Part shown: in pieces, positions 51,174 through 60,427 of the stretch
Position numbering within the stretch: the stretch's first letter is position 1
How the letters are laid out: each line of letters opens with the position of its first letter
Made by a program: the position numbers and the translations under genes
The notes under the pieces: generated by a model
The model's input: only the letters and a program-made list of their open reading frames with translations
Database searches by the model: none
Told to the model about the DNA's origin: nothing
From: Clostridiales bacterium UBA7285
Lineage (GTDB): Bacteria; Bacillota; Clostridia; Peptostreptococcales; Anaerovoracaceae
Assembly (NCBI GenBank): GCA_002472145.1
Contig: DKRJ01000008.1
Location: forward strand, 1 to 64,000
DNA length: 64,000 bases
Reading direction: 5' to 3'

Positions 51174-52022
51174 TCACGCCTTTGCCTCCAACGCGGCACG
51201 AGCTGTGTGATCCATCAGGACAGACGTCGTGACAGCGCCGACACCGCCGGGAACAGGCGCCAAAGCCCTGACTCCGGCTCTTTCTGCAGTTTCAGGATCG
51301 ACGTCTCCGACGATACGTCCCTTTGACTCCGACCAGTTTATCCCGACGTCTATGACTACCTGCCCTGCACTCAAGTATTCCCCGTCCACGGATTCAGGCC
51401 TTCCGGCAGCCGCGATGACGATATCCGAACGCCTGGATATCCCGCTCACGTCAGATGTCTTCGTATGGCAGATCGTTACTGTCGCGTCTCTCTGCATGAG
51501 GAGCATGGAGACGGGGCGCCCGATCACGAGGCTCCTGCCGATGACCGCGACGCTTCTGCCTTTTGTTTCTATGCCGTAATAGTCGAGGATCTCGATGACA
51601 GACTGAGCGGTGCACGGCGGGAACCCTTCCCCGGACCCGGAATATACGCGCGCCATGGAGCCCGGCGTTATGCCGTCCACATCCTTTGCCGGCGAAAGCG
51701 TCATTACAGCCTCATCCTCATCGAAGCCTCCGGGCAGAGGCCTGAACATGAGGATCCCGTGCACGGAATCGTCGCAGTTCAGCGCTTTTATCGCTTCCAT
51801 CAGTTCGCGCTGACTCGCAGAGGACGGCAGAACTACGCTCTTTAAGGCGATCCCGACCTTTGCGGCCTTTTTGATGGCGGAGCGCTCGTAACTGAGATCG
51901 TCCGGTCTTTCTCCGATACGGAGAACGGCGAGGCAAGGCGTCACTGCGGACGACGATATGAGTTCTACGGTCCTCGCGTCGATTTCGGCGGCCACCGGCG
52001 CGCCTTTAAGAAGTTCGGTCAT
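51174..52022 (-). CDS. folD: FolD-type methylenetetrahydrofolate dehydrogenase/cyclohydrolase, variant active site
   Basis: 282 aa, normal length. It should oxidise 5,10-methylene-THF to 10-formyl-THF. Seen: VLRIGERPDDLSYERSAIKK (~34-53), GILMFRPLPGGFDEDEAVMT, KDVDGITPGSMARVYSG, PCTAQSVIEILDYYG and the NADP site VAVIGRSLVIGRPVSMLL, ending APVPGGVGAVTTSVLMDHT. Aligned with E. coli FolD, the Tyr50 equivalent is kept, but the Lys54 needed for cyclohydrolase activity appears as Ala (Y-E-R-S-A). It may be dehydrogenase-only or use another base. Confidence 0.85.
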   Translation of the reverse strand: MTELLKGAPVAAEIDARTVELISSSAVTPCLAVLRIGERPDDLSYERSAIKKAAKVGIALKSVVLPSSASQRELMEAIKALNCDDSVHGILMFRPLPGGFDEDEAVMTLSPAKDVDGITPGSMARVYSGSGEGFPPCTAQSVIEILDYYGIETKGRSVAVIGRSLVIGRPVSMLLMQRDATVTICHTKTSDVSGISRRSDIVIAAAGRPESVDGEYLSAGQVVIDVGINWSESKGRIVGDVDPETAERAGVRALAPVPGGVGAVTTSVLMDHTARAALEAKA

Positions 52023-52203
52023 TTCTTTGTTTCAGTCTCCAATCATCTGATTTCTTACAAACAAAGTATAACATATTTAATTTTTTTTGCTGATAGAAGG
52101 CGTGATTAGTGATATATTGGAAACGGAACTATTTTCAACGCGCAGGGCGTTTTTCCGCGCGGCGCCGCGGGAAGGGAAAGACAGGGCGGAACGGTACAGC
52201 AGC

Positions 52204-53013
52204 ATGACGATGAACGACAGAAACGACATAAACGGCGCAAACAGCCGAAACGACATAAACAGCATAGGCAATTCCATGGAAACAGACGAGATCAACGGAA
52301 TCAGGAACGCAGGGGACGTCGAGAGGGTTTTCGGCGCCGTGGACGGTTCGCGGTTCCCGCTTTTTGACGCTGTGCGGCACGACGAAGAGGTGACCGCGTT
52401 CATCAGGCACCAGAACGAGTCGATGAAGGCCCTCGGGTATACGGAGCACAGCTTCGCGCACGTCGGCCTCGTTACTCAGCGGACCAGATACGTGCTGGAG
52501 ACGCTTGACACGGACGATCACACTATCGATCTGGCGATGACGGCGGCGTGGCTTCACGATATAGGGAATATCGTAAACAGAGTCGATCACAGCCAGTCGG
52601 GAGCGATCATGGCTTTCCACATCCTGAGCAGGCTCTCCGCCCCGGCGGAGGACATCGCCCCGGTGATGAGCGCGATCGGGAACCATGACGAAGGAACGGG
52701 CGTGCCCGTCGACAGGATCAGCGCCGCTCTCATACTCGCCGATAAGTCGGACGTCCGCCGCAACCGCGTGCAGGATAAGGACGCCACCAACTTCGATATA
52801 CACGACCGGGTCAATTATTCAGTCACGGAAACGGAATTCAAGATAAATCAGGAGCACAGCGCGATCAAACTCAAACTCACCGTAGACACGAGATACAGCA
52901 AGGTGGGAGAATATTTCGAGATATTCATGGAACGCATGCTGCTCTGCAAAAAAGCCGCGGAATTCCTCGGGCTCGAGTTCCATCTCATCATCAACGAACA
53001 GACTTTGATCTGA
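52204..53013 (+). CDS. HD-domain phosphohydrolase
   Basis: 269 aa from ATG 52204; the frame is open back to 52087, and ATG 52276 is also possible. The head (MTMNDRNDINGANSRNDINS) is low-complexity and Asn/Asp-rich. HD core: GYTEHSFAHVGLV (first His), MTAAWLHDIGNIV (HD pair), IGNHDEGTG and AALILADKSDVRRNRVQ (terminal Asp), then a C-terminal domain with INQEHSAIKLKLTVDTRYSK. Metal-dependent phosphatase or nucleotidase; the substrate is unknown. Confidence 0.8.
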   Translation: MTMNDRNDINGANSRNDINSIGNSMETDEINGIRNAGDVERVFGAVDGSRFPLFDAVRHDEEVTAFIRHQNESMKALGYTEHSFAHVGLVTQRTRYVLETLDTDDHTIDLAMTAAWLHDIGNIVNRVDHSQSGAIMAFHILSRLSAPAEDIAPVMSAIGNHDEGTGVPVDRISAALILADKSDVRRNRVQDKDATNFDIHDRVNYSVTETEFKINQEHSAIKLKLTVDTRYSKVGEYFEIFMERMLLCKKAAEFLGLEFHLIINEQTLI

Positions 53014-53056
53014 ACTATATATAATATCTGATTATTGATTTCGATCGGAGGCGCAC

Positions 53057-53767
53057 ATGCTTGAAATCAGAGATCTGCATAAATCATACGGCGAAAACGA
53101 AGTCCTCAAGGGGATAGACCTGACGGTCAGGGATGGGGAGATACTCGGCTTCATCGGCCACAACGGCGCGGGCAAGACGACGACGATCAAATGCGTGACC
53201 GGCCTGCTCGAGTTCGAGAAAGGCCAGATAACCATCGACGGCGTCGACATAAAAGCCGATCCCATCGGCGTCAAATCAAAGACGGCGTATCTGCCTGACA
53301 ATCCGGATCTCTACGAGAACCTGACGGGGATGGAATACCTGAACTTCGTCTCGGATGTCTTCGGGGTCGATTCGGACACGCGGCTCCAGCGCATCGAGCA
53401 GCTCGGGAAAGAACTCGAGATCTACGAATATCTGGGCGACAGGATCAAAGGACTCTCGCACGGTCAAAAACAGAAGGTAGCGGTCATCTCGGCGCTCGTA
53501 CACGAACCGAAGCTGCTCATAATGGACGAACCTTTCGTGGGGCTCGACCCTAAGGCGACGTTCATAGTGAAGCAGAAACTGCGCGAACTCTGTTCCCGCG
53601 GCTCTACAGTCTTTTTCTCCTCACACGTCCTGGAGATAGTCGAAAACCTGTGCGACAGAGTCGTCATCCTGAACCACGGCGTCATCGCCATGGAAGGCAC
53701 GGTAAATGAGATAAAGCAGAGCGGAGAGACGCTGGAGCAGGTCTTCCTCTCTGTGGAGGACAGATGA
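53057..53767 (+). CDS. ABC transporter ATP-binding protein
   Basis: 236 aa. Walker A GFIGHNGAGKTTTIK (~33-47), signature LSHGQKQKVAV (~134), Walker B LLIMDEPFVGLDP (~154) and the H-loop SSHVLEIVENLC. It is the DrrA/CcmA-like exporter type. It overlaps the permease start by ATGA, so it powers that protein. The signature is LSHGQ rather than LSGGQ, a common variant in this subgroup. Export cargo is unknown. Confidence 0.92.
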   Translation: MLEIRDLHKSYGENEVLKGIDLTVRDGEILGFIGHNGAGKTTTIKCVTGLLEFEKGQITIDGVDIKADPIGVKSKTAYLPDNPDLYENLTGMEYLNFVSDVFGVDSDTRLQRIEQLGKELEIYEYLGDRIKGLSHGQKQKVAVISALVHEPKLLIMDEPFVGLDPKATFIVKQKLRELCSRGSTVFFSSHVLEIVENLCDRVVILNHGVIAMEGTVNEIKQSGETLEQVFLSVEDR

Positions 53768-55278
53768 TGGACAGATTCAAACTCCTGACGAAGATCCAGC
53801 TGCGCAATGTCTTCGAGGAACGCTCCACCCGAAAAGGCAAAACGAGCAAGCACAGCAGGGTCTTGACGAGCCTGATATTGCTTGCCGCGATGTCCGTGTA
53901 TTTTTTCGCTTTGAGCCGCGGCGAGCAGTCGATCAGATACTACGTCACCATTTTTTCGATGATGGTCATGGTGATGGGCATTTCGCTGTCTCAGGGGATC
54001 CTGTTCACGTATAAAGACGGGGACCTGCTCAGATCGATGCCTTTCACCGACAGGGAGATAGCCGCCTCTAAGCTGATCGTCTTCCTGGTCACCATATATT
54101 CATATCTGCTCGCCATCCTGATCCCTTATCTGGTGATACACGGAGCGGCCGCCGGTGAAGGGCCGCTGTTCTACGTGCTCTCGGTCGTGGGATCACTTTT
54201 CGTTCCCATGCTGCCGGCGACGATCGCGGCGCTGCTGGGACTCTGGCTCACGAAGATATCCGCAGGGAAAAAACACGAGGACACCATCAGGAACGGGATC
54301 ACGTTCCTCGCGATCTTCATCCTGTGCTTCGCTTCCGGGTTCATGTCTTCGGGAGCAGAGTTGAATTTCAAGAACTACCTCCCGTCCGGGCTGTTCGCTT
54401 CAGCGCTGCTGGACGGCAATATGCTTTACTTCCTGATATTTGTGGCGGTGAACGCAGCGGCTCTGATCTTCTTCATCTTCGTATTTTCGGGGATAATGCT
54501 CCGCACGGGAGCTCTTACTAAACAGGCGTACCACGAGAAAAACTTCAAGGCCGCGAGGCAGGAGGCAAAGTCGCCTTTCGGCGCGCTCAGAGCCAAAGAA
54601 TTCCATTCATATTTCAAGAATTTCCTCTACGTCATAAACACGGTGATCGGGATGATCATACTCATCATCGCCGCTGTCGTCGTCCTCGTCATGCGCGCCA
54701 CGATCGCGGAAGAACTCGCGGCGGCAGGGGTCGACTCTTCCTCGATCATGACTGTGATCACACTGGTTACAGGCGCCATGGTAGGCATGTCATGCACGAC
54801 GGCGGCTTCGATATCGCTGGAGGGAAAATCTCTGTGGATACTGAAATCGATGCCTTTCACCACAGGTCAGATCTTCCTCGCGAAATTCATCGTGAATTTC
54901 GCCGTCACGATAATACCGGGAGAAGCGGTGGCACTGCTCATGTCGATCGGCTTCAGAGCATCTCTCGCATCGACCCTGCTCGCGATTGTCTACATCCTGC
55001 TGGTCTCCGTGTTCACAGGGCTTTTCGGGCTTTTGATGAACCTCAGGTTCCCGCGTCTGGACTTCGAGAACGAGGCGCAGGCGATCCAGCAGTCGGTCTC
55101 GTCCCTGATCGCGGTGGTCGTCCCGCTGGGTATCAATATACTGTTGACCGTCGCCTACGTGTACTTCGACGGATGGGTGTATACGCTCCCTGCCGCCGCT
55201 GCCGCCGTGGCAGCATCCGACGTCATCATGTTTGTTCTGCTGAAGGGGTGGGGCGTCCGCAGATTCGCGGAACTTTAA
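53764..55278 (+). CDS. ABC-2-like permease, 504 aa
   Basis: About twelve helices in two similar halves, so it is probably an internally duplicated permease working with the ATPase encoded just before. The N-terminal part is cytosolic and basic (RLKLLTKIQLRNVFEERSTR-like), followed by MVMVMGISLSQGILFTYKDG and, in the second half, MVGMSCTTAASISLEGKSLW, both features of the clostridial exporter permeases. The peptidase F gene 42 bases downstream may be in the same operon, which hints at peptide export or processing. Confidence 0.82.
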   Translation: MMDRFKLLTKIQLRNVFEERSTRKGKTSKHSRVLTSLILLAAMSVYFFALSRGEQSIRYYVTIFSMMVMVMGISLSQGILFTYKDGDLLRSMPFTDREIAASKLIVFLVTIYSYLLAILIPYLVIHGAAAGEGPLFYVLSVVGSLFVPMLPATIAALLGLWLTKISAGKKHEDTIRNGITFLAIFILCFASGFMSSGAELNFKNYLPSGLFASALLDGNMLYFLIFVAVNAAALIFFIFVFSGIMLRTGALTKQAYHEKNFKAARQEAKSPFGALRAKEFHSYFKNFLYVINTVIGMIILIIAAVVVLVMRATIAEELAAAGVDSSSIMTVITLVTGAMVGMSCTTAASISLEGKSLWILKSMPFTTGQIFLAKFIVNFAVTIIPGEAVALLMSIGFRASLASTLLAIVYILLVSVFTGLFGLLMNLRFPRLDFENEAQAIQQSVSSLIAVVVPLGINILLTVAYVYFDGWVYTLPAAAAAVAASDVIMFVLLKGWGVRRFAEL

Positions 55279-55320
55279 GCCTCATGTTGAGAATATCTGA
55301 TTCCATGTCAGGAGGGTAAA

Positions 55321-57021
55321 ATGGAAAACTGGACATTTGACACACTGAAGTACGAGAGGCCCGATCTCGGGAAAGCAAAGGAAATGCTGCGCGAGGCAGC
55401 GGAAAAGATAAAGGCGGCTTCATCCGCTGGGGAAGTCTTTGACGTCATCGGCCGCGTGGATGAAGAGGGAAAGAAACTCTATTCATCGTTCACGATCGCT
55501 TTTATCCGTCACACCGTCGATACGTCGGACAAATTCTATGAGCAGGAGAGCGACTATTTCGACGCTGCTCTTCCGGAACTGGATCCATACCGGGTCGAGT
55601 ACAGCGTCGCGCTTTCCGAGAGCAGGTTCCGCCCGGAGATTGAAAAGAAATACGGAAAGCAGATATTCACTCAGATCGACCTCCAGAAGAAGAGCTTCTG
55701 CGAAAAGAACATCCCTCTCATGCAGGAGGAGAACAAACTCTCGAGCGATTACGAGAAACTCATGGCTTCCTGCAAGATCGATTTTGACGGTAAGGAACTC
55801 AACCTGTACGGCATCCAGAAGTATTTCGAGGATGACGACAGGAACGTCCGCGCCGCTGCCTTCAAGGCGTATTCGGACTTTTATCATTCCAACGAGGAAC
55901 GCCTCGAGGAGATCTGGGACGCTCTGATCAAAAACCGCAATGAGCAGGGCAGGAACCTCGGATTCAAGAACTACATCCCTCTCGGCTACATGAGGCAGGG
56001 ACGCGTCGACTACGGCCAGAGAGAGGTCGCGTCGTTCCGCGAGCAGGTGCGCGAAGTCATGGTCCCTATGTGCGTGAAAATCTACGAAGCGCAGGCAGAG
56101 CGCCTCGGACTGGATCACGTTATGGCCTATGACGAACAGAGGGTGTTCGCCGACGGGAACGCGCATCCGGCGGGAGACGACGACGTGATGATGGACGCCG
56201 CCGTCAGGATGTATCACGACATGAGTCCGGAAACAGCTGAATTCGTGGATTTCATGGTCGAACATAAGACTTTTGACCTGAAAAACCGCCCGCATAAAGC
56301 TTCCACCGGGTATATGACCGAACTGCCTTCGCTGAAATCGCCGTTTGTGTTCTCGTGCTTCAACGGCACGATAGGAGACATGCAGGTACTCACGCACGAG
56401 TTCGGACACGCATTCGCCGGGTACATGGCGATGCGCACGCAGCCTATTTCTGATTACTACAGCGAGTCGACCGACATCGCGGAGATACATTCCATGTCGA
56501 TGGAGCAGTTCGCATATCCTTACGCCGAGTGGTTCTTCGGAGACGAGGCAGATAAGTTCCGCTTCGGACATCTGCAGGACGCTCTGACGTTCGTGCCTTT
56601 CGGAGTCGCCGTAGATGAGTTCCAGCACATCTGCTACGAGAAGGAAGATCTCACTCCTAAGGAACGCACTCTGGAGTGGAAGAAACTCGAAGAGAAGTAC
56701 ATGCCTTGGAGGCACTACGACCCGGACGATTTCTTCGACCGCGGAGGCTACTGGTATCATAAGCTGCACATATTCCAGCACCCGATGTACTACATCAACT
56801 ACACGCTGACGACGATGGGCGCCATGGAATTCAAGAAGAAGGCGGCGGAGAACAAAGCCGCGGCCTGGCAGGATTATCTCACGCTCTGCAAGGTCGGAGG
56901 AAGCCTGGGGTATCTGGACACTCTTTGCGCCGCCAATCTGTCAGTGCCTTTCGAGTCCGGCGCCGTGAAGCGCTCCGTGGGGTACGCGTTCGATATCCTG
57001 ATGAACGATAAACTGCTTTAG
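55321..57021 (+). CDS. M3-family oligoendopeptidase F-like metallopeptidase
   Basis: 566 aa with GGAGGG 5 bases before ATG. Cytosolic zinc peptidase that trims short peptides. Zinc motif VLTHEFGHAFAGYM (~358-371), the third ligand Glu in YSESTDIAEIHSMSME (~385), and the C-terminal substrate region DRGGYWYHKLHIFQHPMYYI. It follows an ABC exporter, so it may degrade transporter-related or leader peptides; it could equally be a housekeeping peptidase. Length is normal for the M3 group in clostridia. Confidence 0.9.
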   Translation: MENWTFDTLKYERPDLGKAKEMLREAAEKIKAASSAGEVFDVIGRVDEEGKKLYSSFTIAFIRHTVDTSDKFYEQESDYFDAALPELDPYRVEYSVALSESRFRPEIEKKYGKQIFTQIDLQKKSFCEKNIPLMQEENKLSSDYEKLMASCKIDFDGKELNLYGIQKYFEDDDRNVRAAAFKAYSDFYHSNEERLEEIWDALIKNRNEQGRNLGFKNYIPLGYMRQGRVDYGQREVASFREQVREVMVPMCVKIYEAQAERLGLDHVMAYDEQRVFADGNAHPAGDDDVMMDAAVRMYHDMSPETAEFVDFMVEHKTFDLKNRPHKASTGYMTELPSLKSPFVFSCFNGTIGDMQVLTHEFGHAFAGYMAMRTQPISDYYSESTDIAEIHSMSMEQFAYPYAEWFFGDEADKFRFGHLQDALTFVPFGVAVDEFQHICYEKEDLTPKERTLEWKKLEEKYMPWRHYDPDDFFDRGGYWYHKLHIFQHPMYYINYTLTTMGAMEFKKKAAENKAAAWQDYLTLCKVGGSLGYLDTLCAANLSVPFESGAVKRSVGYAFDILMNDKLL

Positions 57022-57063
57022 AAGACTGTTATAGGAGATGGAAAAAAGCGGTCCGGACGGCGA

Positions 57064-57849
57064 ATGACGGGCCGCTTTACCGATATGGGCGGATTCTGGG
57101 AGATACACAGCAGATACGTACCGGAAGGGTACGAACATTTCAGTATGACCCACGTGCTGACGCTGCTCGCTTGCGCCGCGCTCGGGGCTGTTTTGTTCGC
57201 TGCGTTTTACAGATCCGGCGAAAAAAACAGGCGCCGGATGATCCGCTCGATCCCTGTGATAATGGCGTGCATGGAGGCGTTCAAAGAACTGAACGTCGTC
57301 ATTCACGGCGTGAATATTCTCTGGTACCTGCCGCTGCATCTCTGCGGTCTGGGCATATTCGTGTTCCTTCTGGCGGCGTATCTTCCGAGCGAGAAGGCGA
57401 GAGCGTTTTTTGCCGAGGTGGCTTTGTTCCTGATCTTCCCGGGGTCGGTCTTCGCTCTGCTGTTCCCGGACTGGAACAGGCTTTACCAGCCTTTCAGCTA
57501 CATGAGCATAAACAGTTACGTCTGGCACACGCTTCTGTGCGTGTACCCGCTGATGCTCCTGGCGGCGGGGGTCTGCAGGCCGTCGATCAGGCACATATGG
57601 TATCAGGTCGTTTTCCTTGCGGCCGTCGTTCCCGCGGTGTATATTTTTGATGTAAAATATAACTGCAACTATATGTTCTTAACTGTGCCTGTACCCGATA
57701 CACCGCTCGAATGGCTGGCGTCGTTCATGGGAGATCCGGGATATCTGGCTGGCTACGCGATCCTGGCGTTCGCGGTGATCCTGGCCGAGCATCTCGCGTA
57801 TGAGGCGCTGACCGGAGTGGTCCGACATGTCAGAAAACGAAAAGTATAA
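57064..57849 (+). CDS. YwaF-like (TIGR02206) membrane protein
   Basis: 261 aa with six or seven helices. It begins with a short head ending FSMTHVLTLLACAALGAVLF. LWYLPLHLCGLGIFVFLLAA and a WNRLYQPFSYMSINSYVWHT loop are characteristic of TIGR02206/YwaF proteins. Cys and His in HLCGLG and the NYNCNYMFL segment near residue 200 are family features. The function of the family is unknown. Its end overlaps the MATE transporter start by 23 bases. Confidence 0.75.
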   Translation: MTGRFTDMGGFWEIHSRYVPEGYEHFSMTHVLTLLACAALGAVLFAAFYRSGEKNRRRMIRSIPVIMACMEAFKELNVVIHGVNILWYLPLHLCGLGIFVFLLAAYLPSEKARAFFAEVALFLIFPGSVFALLFPDWNRLYQPFSYMSINSYVWHTLLCVYPLMLLAAGVCRPSIRHIWYQVVFLAAVVPAVYIFDVKYNCNYMFLTVPVPDTPLEWLASFMGDPGYLAGYAILAFAVILAEHLAYEALTGVVRHVRKRKV

Positions 57850-59326
57850 CGGAAGAGATACGGATATCAAAACAAGCGGCGCGGGCGGCAAAGCAGGCGG
57901 CGCGGTCGGCAAAGCAGTCGGCGCGGGCGGCAAAGCAGGCGGCGCGGATAACAGCAAACTCGGAAGCATGCCGGTGGGACGGCTTGTCGTCTCGATGTCG
58001 GCCCCGATGATGCTGTCTTTTTTTATTCAGGCTCTGTATAACATCGTCGATTCCATGTTCGTCGCGAGGATATCGGAAAACGCCCTCGCGGCTGTGTCGC
58101 TGGCATTTCCGCTCCAGGGGGCAGTGAACGCGATAGCGGTAGGAGCCGCTGTCGGCATGAGCGCGGCCATACCTCGCGCGGTCGGAGCGGGAAGGCCGGA
58201 TAAGGCGGGCAGGATCGCCGGAACAGGCATTTTCCTCAACCTTTCGTGCTGGGCGGTTTTCGCCGTGCTGGGGATCTTCGTCGCAGGGCGGTATTTTTCG
58301 TGGCAGACAGACATAGAAGAGATCGAAAGGGGCGGCACTGTATATCTCCGGATCTGCTGGATCATCTCGGGAGGCGTCCTGTTCGGCCAGTACTTCGAAA
58401 AGATGCTGCTGGCGTCAGGAGATTCCGTAAAAGCGATGATCAGCATGGCGTGCGGCGCAGTTTTCAACATCGTTTTCGATCCTCTGCTGATATTCGGCAT
58501 AGGTCCGTTCCCTGAGTTGGGCATCGCCGGAGCCGCGGCCGCCACAGTGGCGGGGCAGGTGTTCGCCGCTCTGACGGCATTCGTGTTCAACAAAAAACTA
58601 AAGCGCGAGTGGACCGTGTCAGCCCACGACATCCTGAGACCTTCCGGCGAAGCGGCCGGCGCGATCGCGTCGGTCGGCTTCCCTTCCACCGTAACTATAG
58701 GACTGGCGTCTGTCTCGGGATTCTGCATCAATCAGGCGCTCCTCGCGTACAGCATAACGGCGACGGCGGTGTACGGGATATGGCAGAAACTCCAGAACTT
58801 CTGCTACATGCCTTCGTTCGGGATGAACAACGCGCTCATACCTGTTTTGTCATATAATCATTCCAAAGGAAACACGGACAGGGTCCATCACACCATGAAA
58901 TTCTCGATTGTGCTCATCCTCGTGCTGATGGCTGTCGAGACGTGCGTTTTCGAACTCATACCGTACAGGCTGCTCGTACTGTTCAGCGCGTCGGATAACA
59001 TGATGAGCATCGGCGTCAAAGCGCTCAGGATATGTGTCCTTTCGCTTACGGCCGGAGTGACGAGCATAGTGCTCGCTTCCCAGATGCAGGCTATGAACAA
59101 AAGCTCATACGCGCTGGCGATAAACGTCCTGCGCCAGTTTGTATTCCCGGTGCCGCTGTTCTTCGGGCTTTCGGCGCTGTTCAGCGACGTGGGCTCGGTC
59201 TGGTGGGCTGTCCCGGCATCCGAAGCGCTCTCTCTCGTCGTCGCGCTGATCCTGCTGAAAAAATCAGGCCTGACCGGGGATATCGCCGCGGCAGGCGATG
59301 AGACGGCTGCGGACACCGCATCGTAG
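57827..59326 (+). CDS. MATE-family efflux transporter with Gly-Ala repeat head
   Basis: 499 aa. Twelve-helix MATE (NorM/DinF-like) exporter: MPVGRLVVSMSAPMMLSFFI, QALYNIVDSMFVARISENAL, GAAVGMSAAIPRAVGAGRPD and, in the second half, CYMPSFGMNNALIPVLSYNH. Residues ~14-40 are three near-identical GAGGKAGGAVGKAV-type repeats encoded by 21-base tandem repeats at about 57890-57950, unusual for MATE proteins. ATG 57968 (MPVGRL) would give a repeat-free start and may be used. Drug or metabolite export by ion exchange is the family role. Confidence 0.85.
   Translation: MSENEKYNGRDTDIKTSGAGGKAGGAVGKAVGAGGKAGGADNSKLGSMPVGRLVVSMSAPMMLSFFIQALYNIVDSMFVARISENALAAVSLAFPLQGAVNAIAVGAAVGMSAAIPRAVGAGRPDKAGRIAGTGIFLNLSCWAVFAVLGIFVAGRYFSWQTDIEEIERGGTVYLRICWIISGGVLFGQYFEKMLLASGDSVKAMISMACGAVFNIVFDPLLIFGIGPFPELGIAGAAAATVAGQVFAALTAFVFNKKLKREWTVSAHDILRPSGEAAGAIASVGFPSTVTIGLASVSGFCINQALLAYSITATAVYGIWQKLQNFCYMPSFGMNNALIPVLSYNHSKGNTDRVHHTMKFSIVLILVLMAVETCVFELIPYRLLVLFSASDNMMSIGVKALRICVLSLTAGVTSIVLASQMQAMNKSSYALAINVLRQFVFPVPLFFGLSALFSDVGSVWWAVPASEALSLVVALILLKKSGLTGDIAAAGDETAADTAS
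57890..57950 (+). repeat. 21-base tandem repeats in the 5' part of the MATE gene
   Basis: About three copies of GGCGCGGNCGGCAAAGCAGNC encode a Gly-Ala-Gly-Gly-Lys-Ala-type head. Copy number is likely to vary by slippage in steps of seven codons, keeping the frame. Confidence 0.6.
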
Positions 59327-59396
59327 ACCCGCGCAGGAGGCGGACGAAGCATTTTCATCCGCAGGAAATATATATTCTATGAAAGGGGGAACGGAT

Positions 59397-60314
59397 ATGA
59401 AGTATCCAGCGAAACTGAAAAAAGGAGACACAGTAGGGATCATCGCCCCGAGTTCCGGCGTCTCGCCGGAGCGCGCAAAGCTCTGCGTCGAAAAACTCGA
59501 GGAGATGGGATATAAGGTGAAGACAGCGGACAATCTCTCCTCGGACCTCGGCGGATACATGGCCGGCAGCGGAGAGGTGAGAGGCGAGTGGATAAACAGG
59601 ATGTTCGCCGATCCGGAGGTAAAGGCCGTGATCTGTGTCAGAGGAGGCGACGGAGTCGCACGGGACATGGAGTACGTCGACCTCGACACGGTCAGACGCA
59701 ATCCGAAGATATTCGTCGGATACAGCGATGTCACGCCGTGGCATCTTTTGTTCACCAAAGAGTGCGGGTTCGTGACGTTCCACGGCCCGATGGTCTCTTC
59801 GAACATCGCAGACGGTATGACCCCTGCTGAGGAGAAGTCGTTCTACGACTGCATAAACGGCGACGGCGAGTACGTCTATCGCAATCCGGAAGGCTTTAAG
59901 ATCAGAACGCTGAAAGAGGGCAGAGCCGAGGGGGAACTGATCGGAGGCAATCTCTCACTGATATCCGCCTCGATGGGCACACCGTATGAGATGGACGCCG
60001 AAGGAAAGATAATTTTCATCGAGGAAGTCAACGAGAGGATCGACAGACTCGAGAAGTGGTCTTATCAGATGAGGAACGCCGGGCTCTTTAAAAAGTGCAG
60101 GGGCGTTCTGCTCGGCCAGTTCACGAACATCGACAACGTGCTGCCGTCATACGATCATCTCGCCCTGTACAGCGACGTCTTCGAGGGGTATGATTTCCCT
60201 GTGATGTACGGACTGCAGTCGGGGCACGGCGAACAAAACATGACTCTGCCGATGGGCGCTGTCTGCGCGATGGACACCTCAGACATGAGCATCAGGTTCA
60301 GGATAGACAGATAG
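59397..60314 (+). CDS. LD-carboxypeptidase (S66 family)
   Basis: 305 aa from ATG 59397. Cleaves D-Ala from L,D-bonds of murein tetrapeptides, or Microcin C7-like adducts (MccF type). GDTVGIIAPSSGVSPER at the N-terminus, VRGGDGVARDMEYVD, the nucleophile Ser in VGYSDVTPWHLLF (~113), ELIGGNLSLISAS with the Glu-bearing strand (~190) and the catalytic His in YGLQSGHGEQNMTLPMGA (~285). No signal peptide, so it acts in the cytosol in peptidoglycan recycling. It follows the MATE gene by 70 bases. Confidence 0.88.
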   Translation: MKYPAKLKKGDTVGIIAPSSGVSPERAKLCVEKLEEMGYKVKTADNLSSDLGGYMAGSGEVRGEWINRMFADPEVKAVICVRGGDGVARDMEYVDLDTVRRNPKIFVGYSDVTPWHLLFTKECGFVTFHGPMVSSNIADGMTPAEEKSFYDCINGDGEYVYRNPEGFKIRTLKEGRAEGELIGGNLSLISASMGTPYEMDAEGKIIFIEEVNERIDRLEKWSYQMRNAGLFKKCRGVLLGQFTNIDNVLPSYDHLALYSDVFEGYDFPVMYGLQSGHGEQNMTLPMGAVCAMDTSDMSIRFRIDR

Positions 60315-60427
60315 AGCAAGGGACGCTTTCCCTTAAAAATCAGCCGATGCAAGATACGCTTGCTTGATTTGGCGGCTCATCGTTTCATATGATTTTATCG
60401 GAAATCGAAAAGAGCGAAAGAGAAAAA

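Noticed and set aside
55483..56781. 432-codon minus-strand open frame opposite peptidase F
   Set aside because: Shadow frame; the zinc motif HEFGH lies on the plus strand.
57890..57950. CRISPR repeats
   Set aside because: The 21-base units are contiguous, in frame within a gene, and without spacers.
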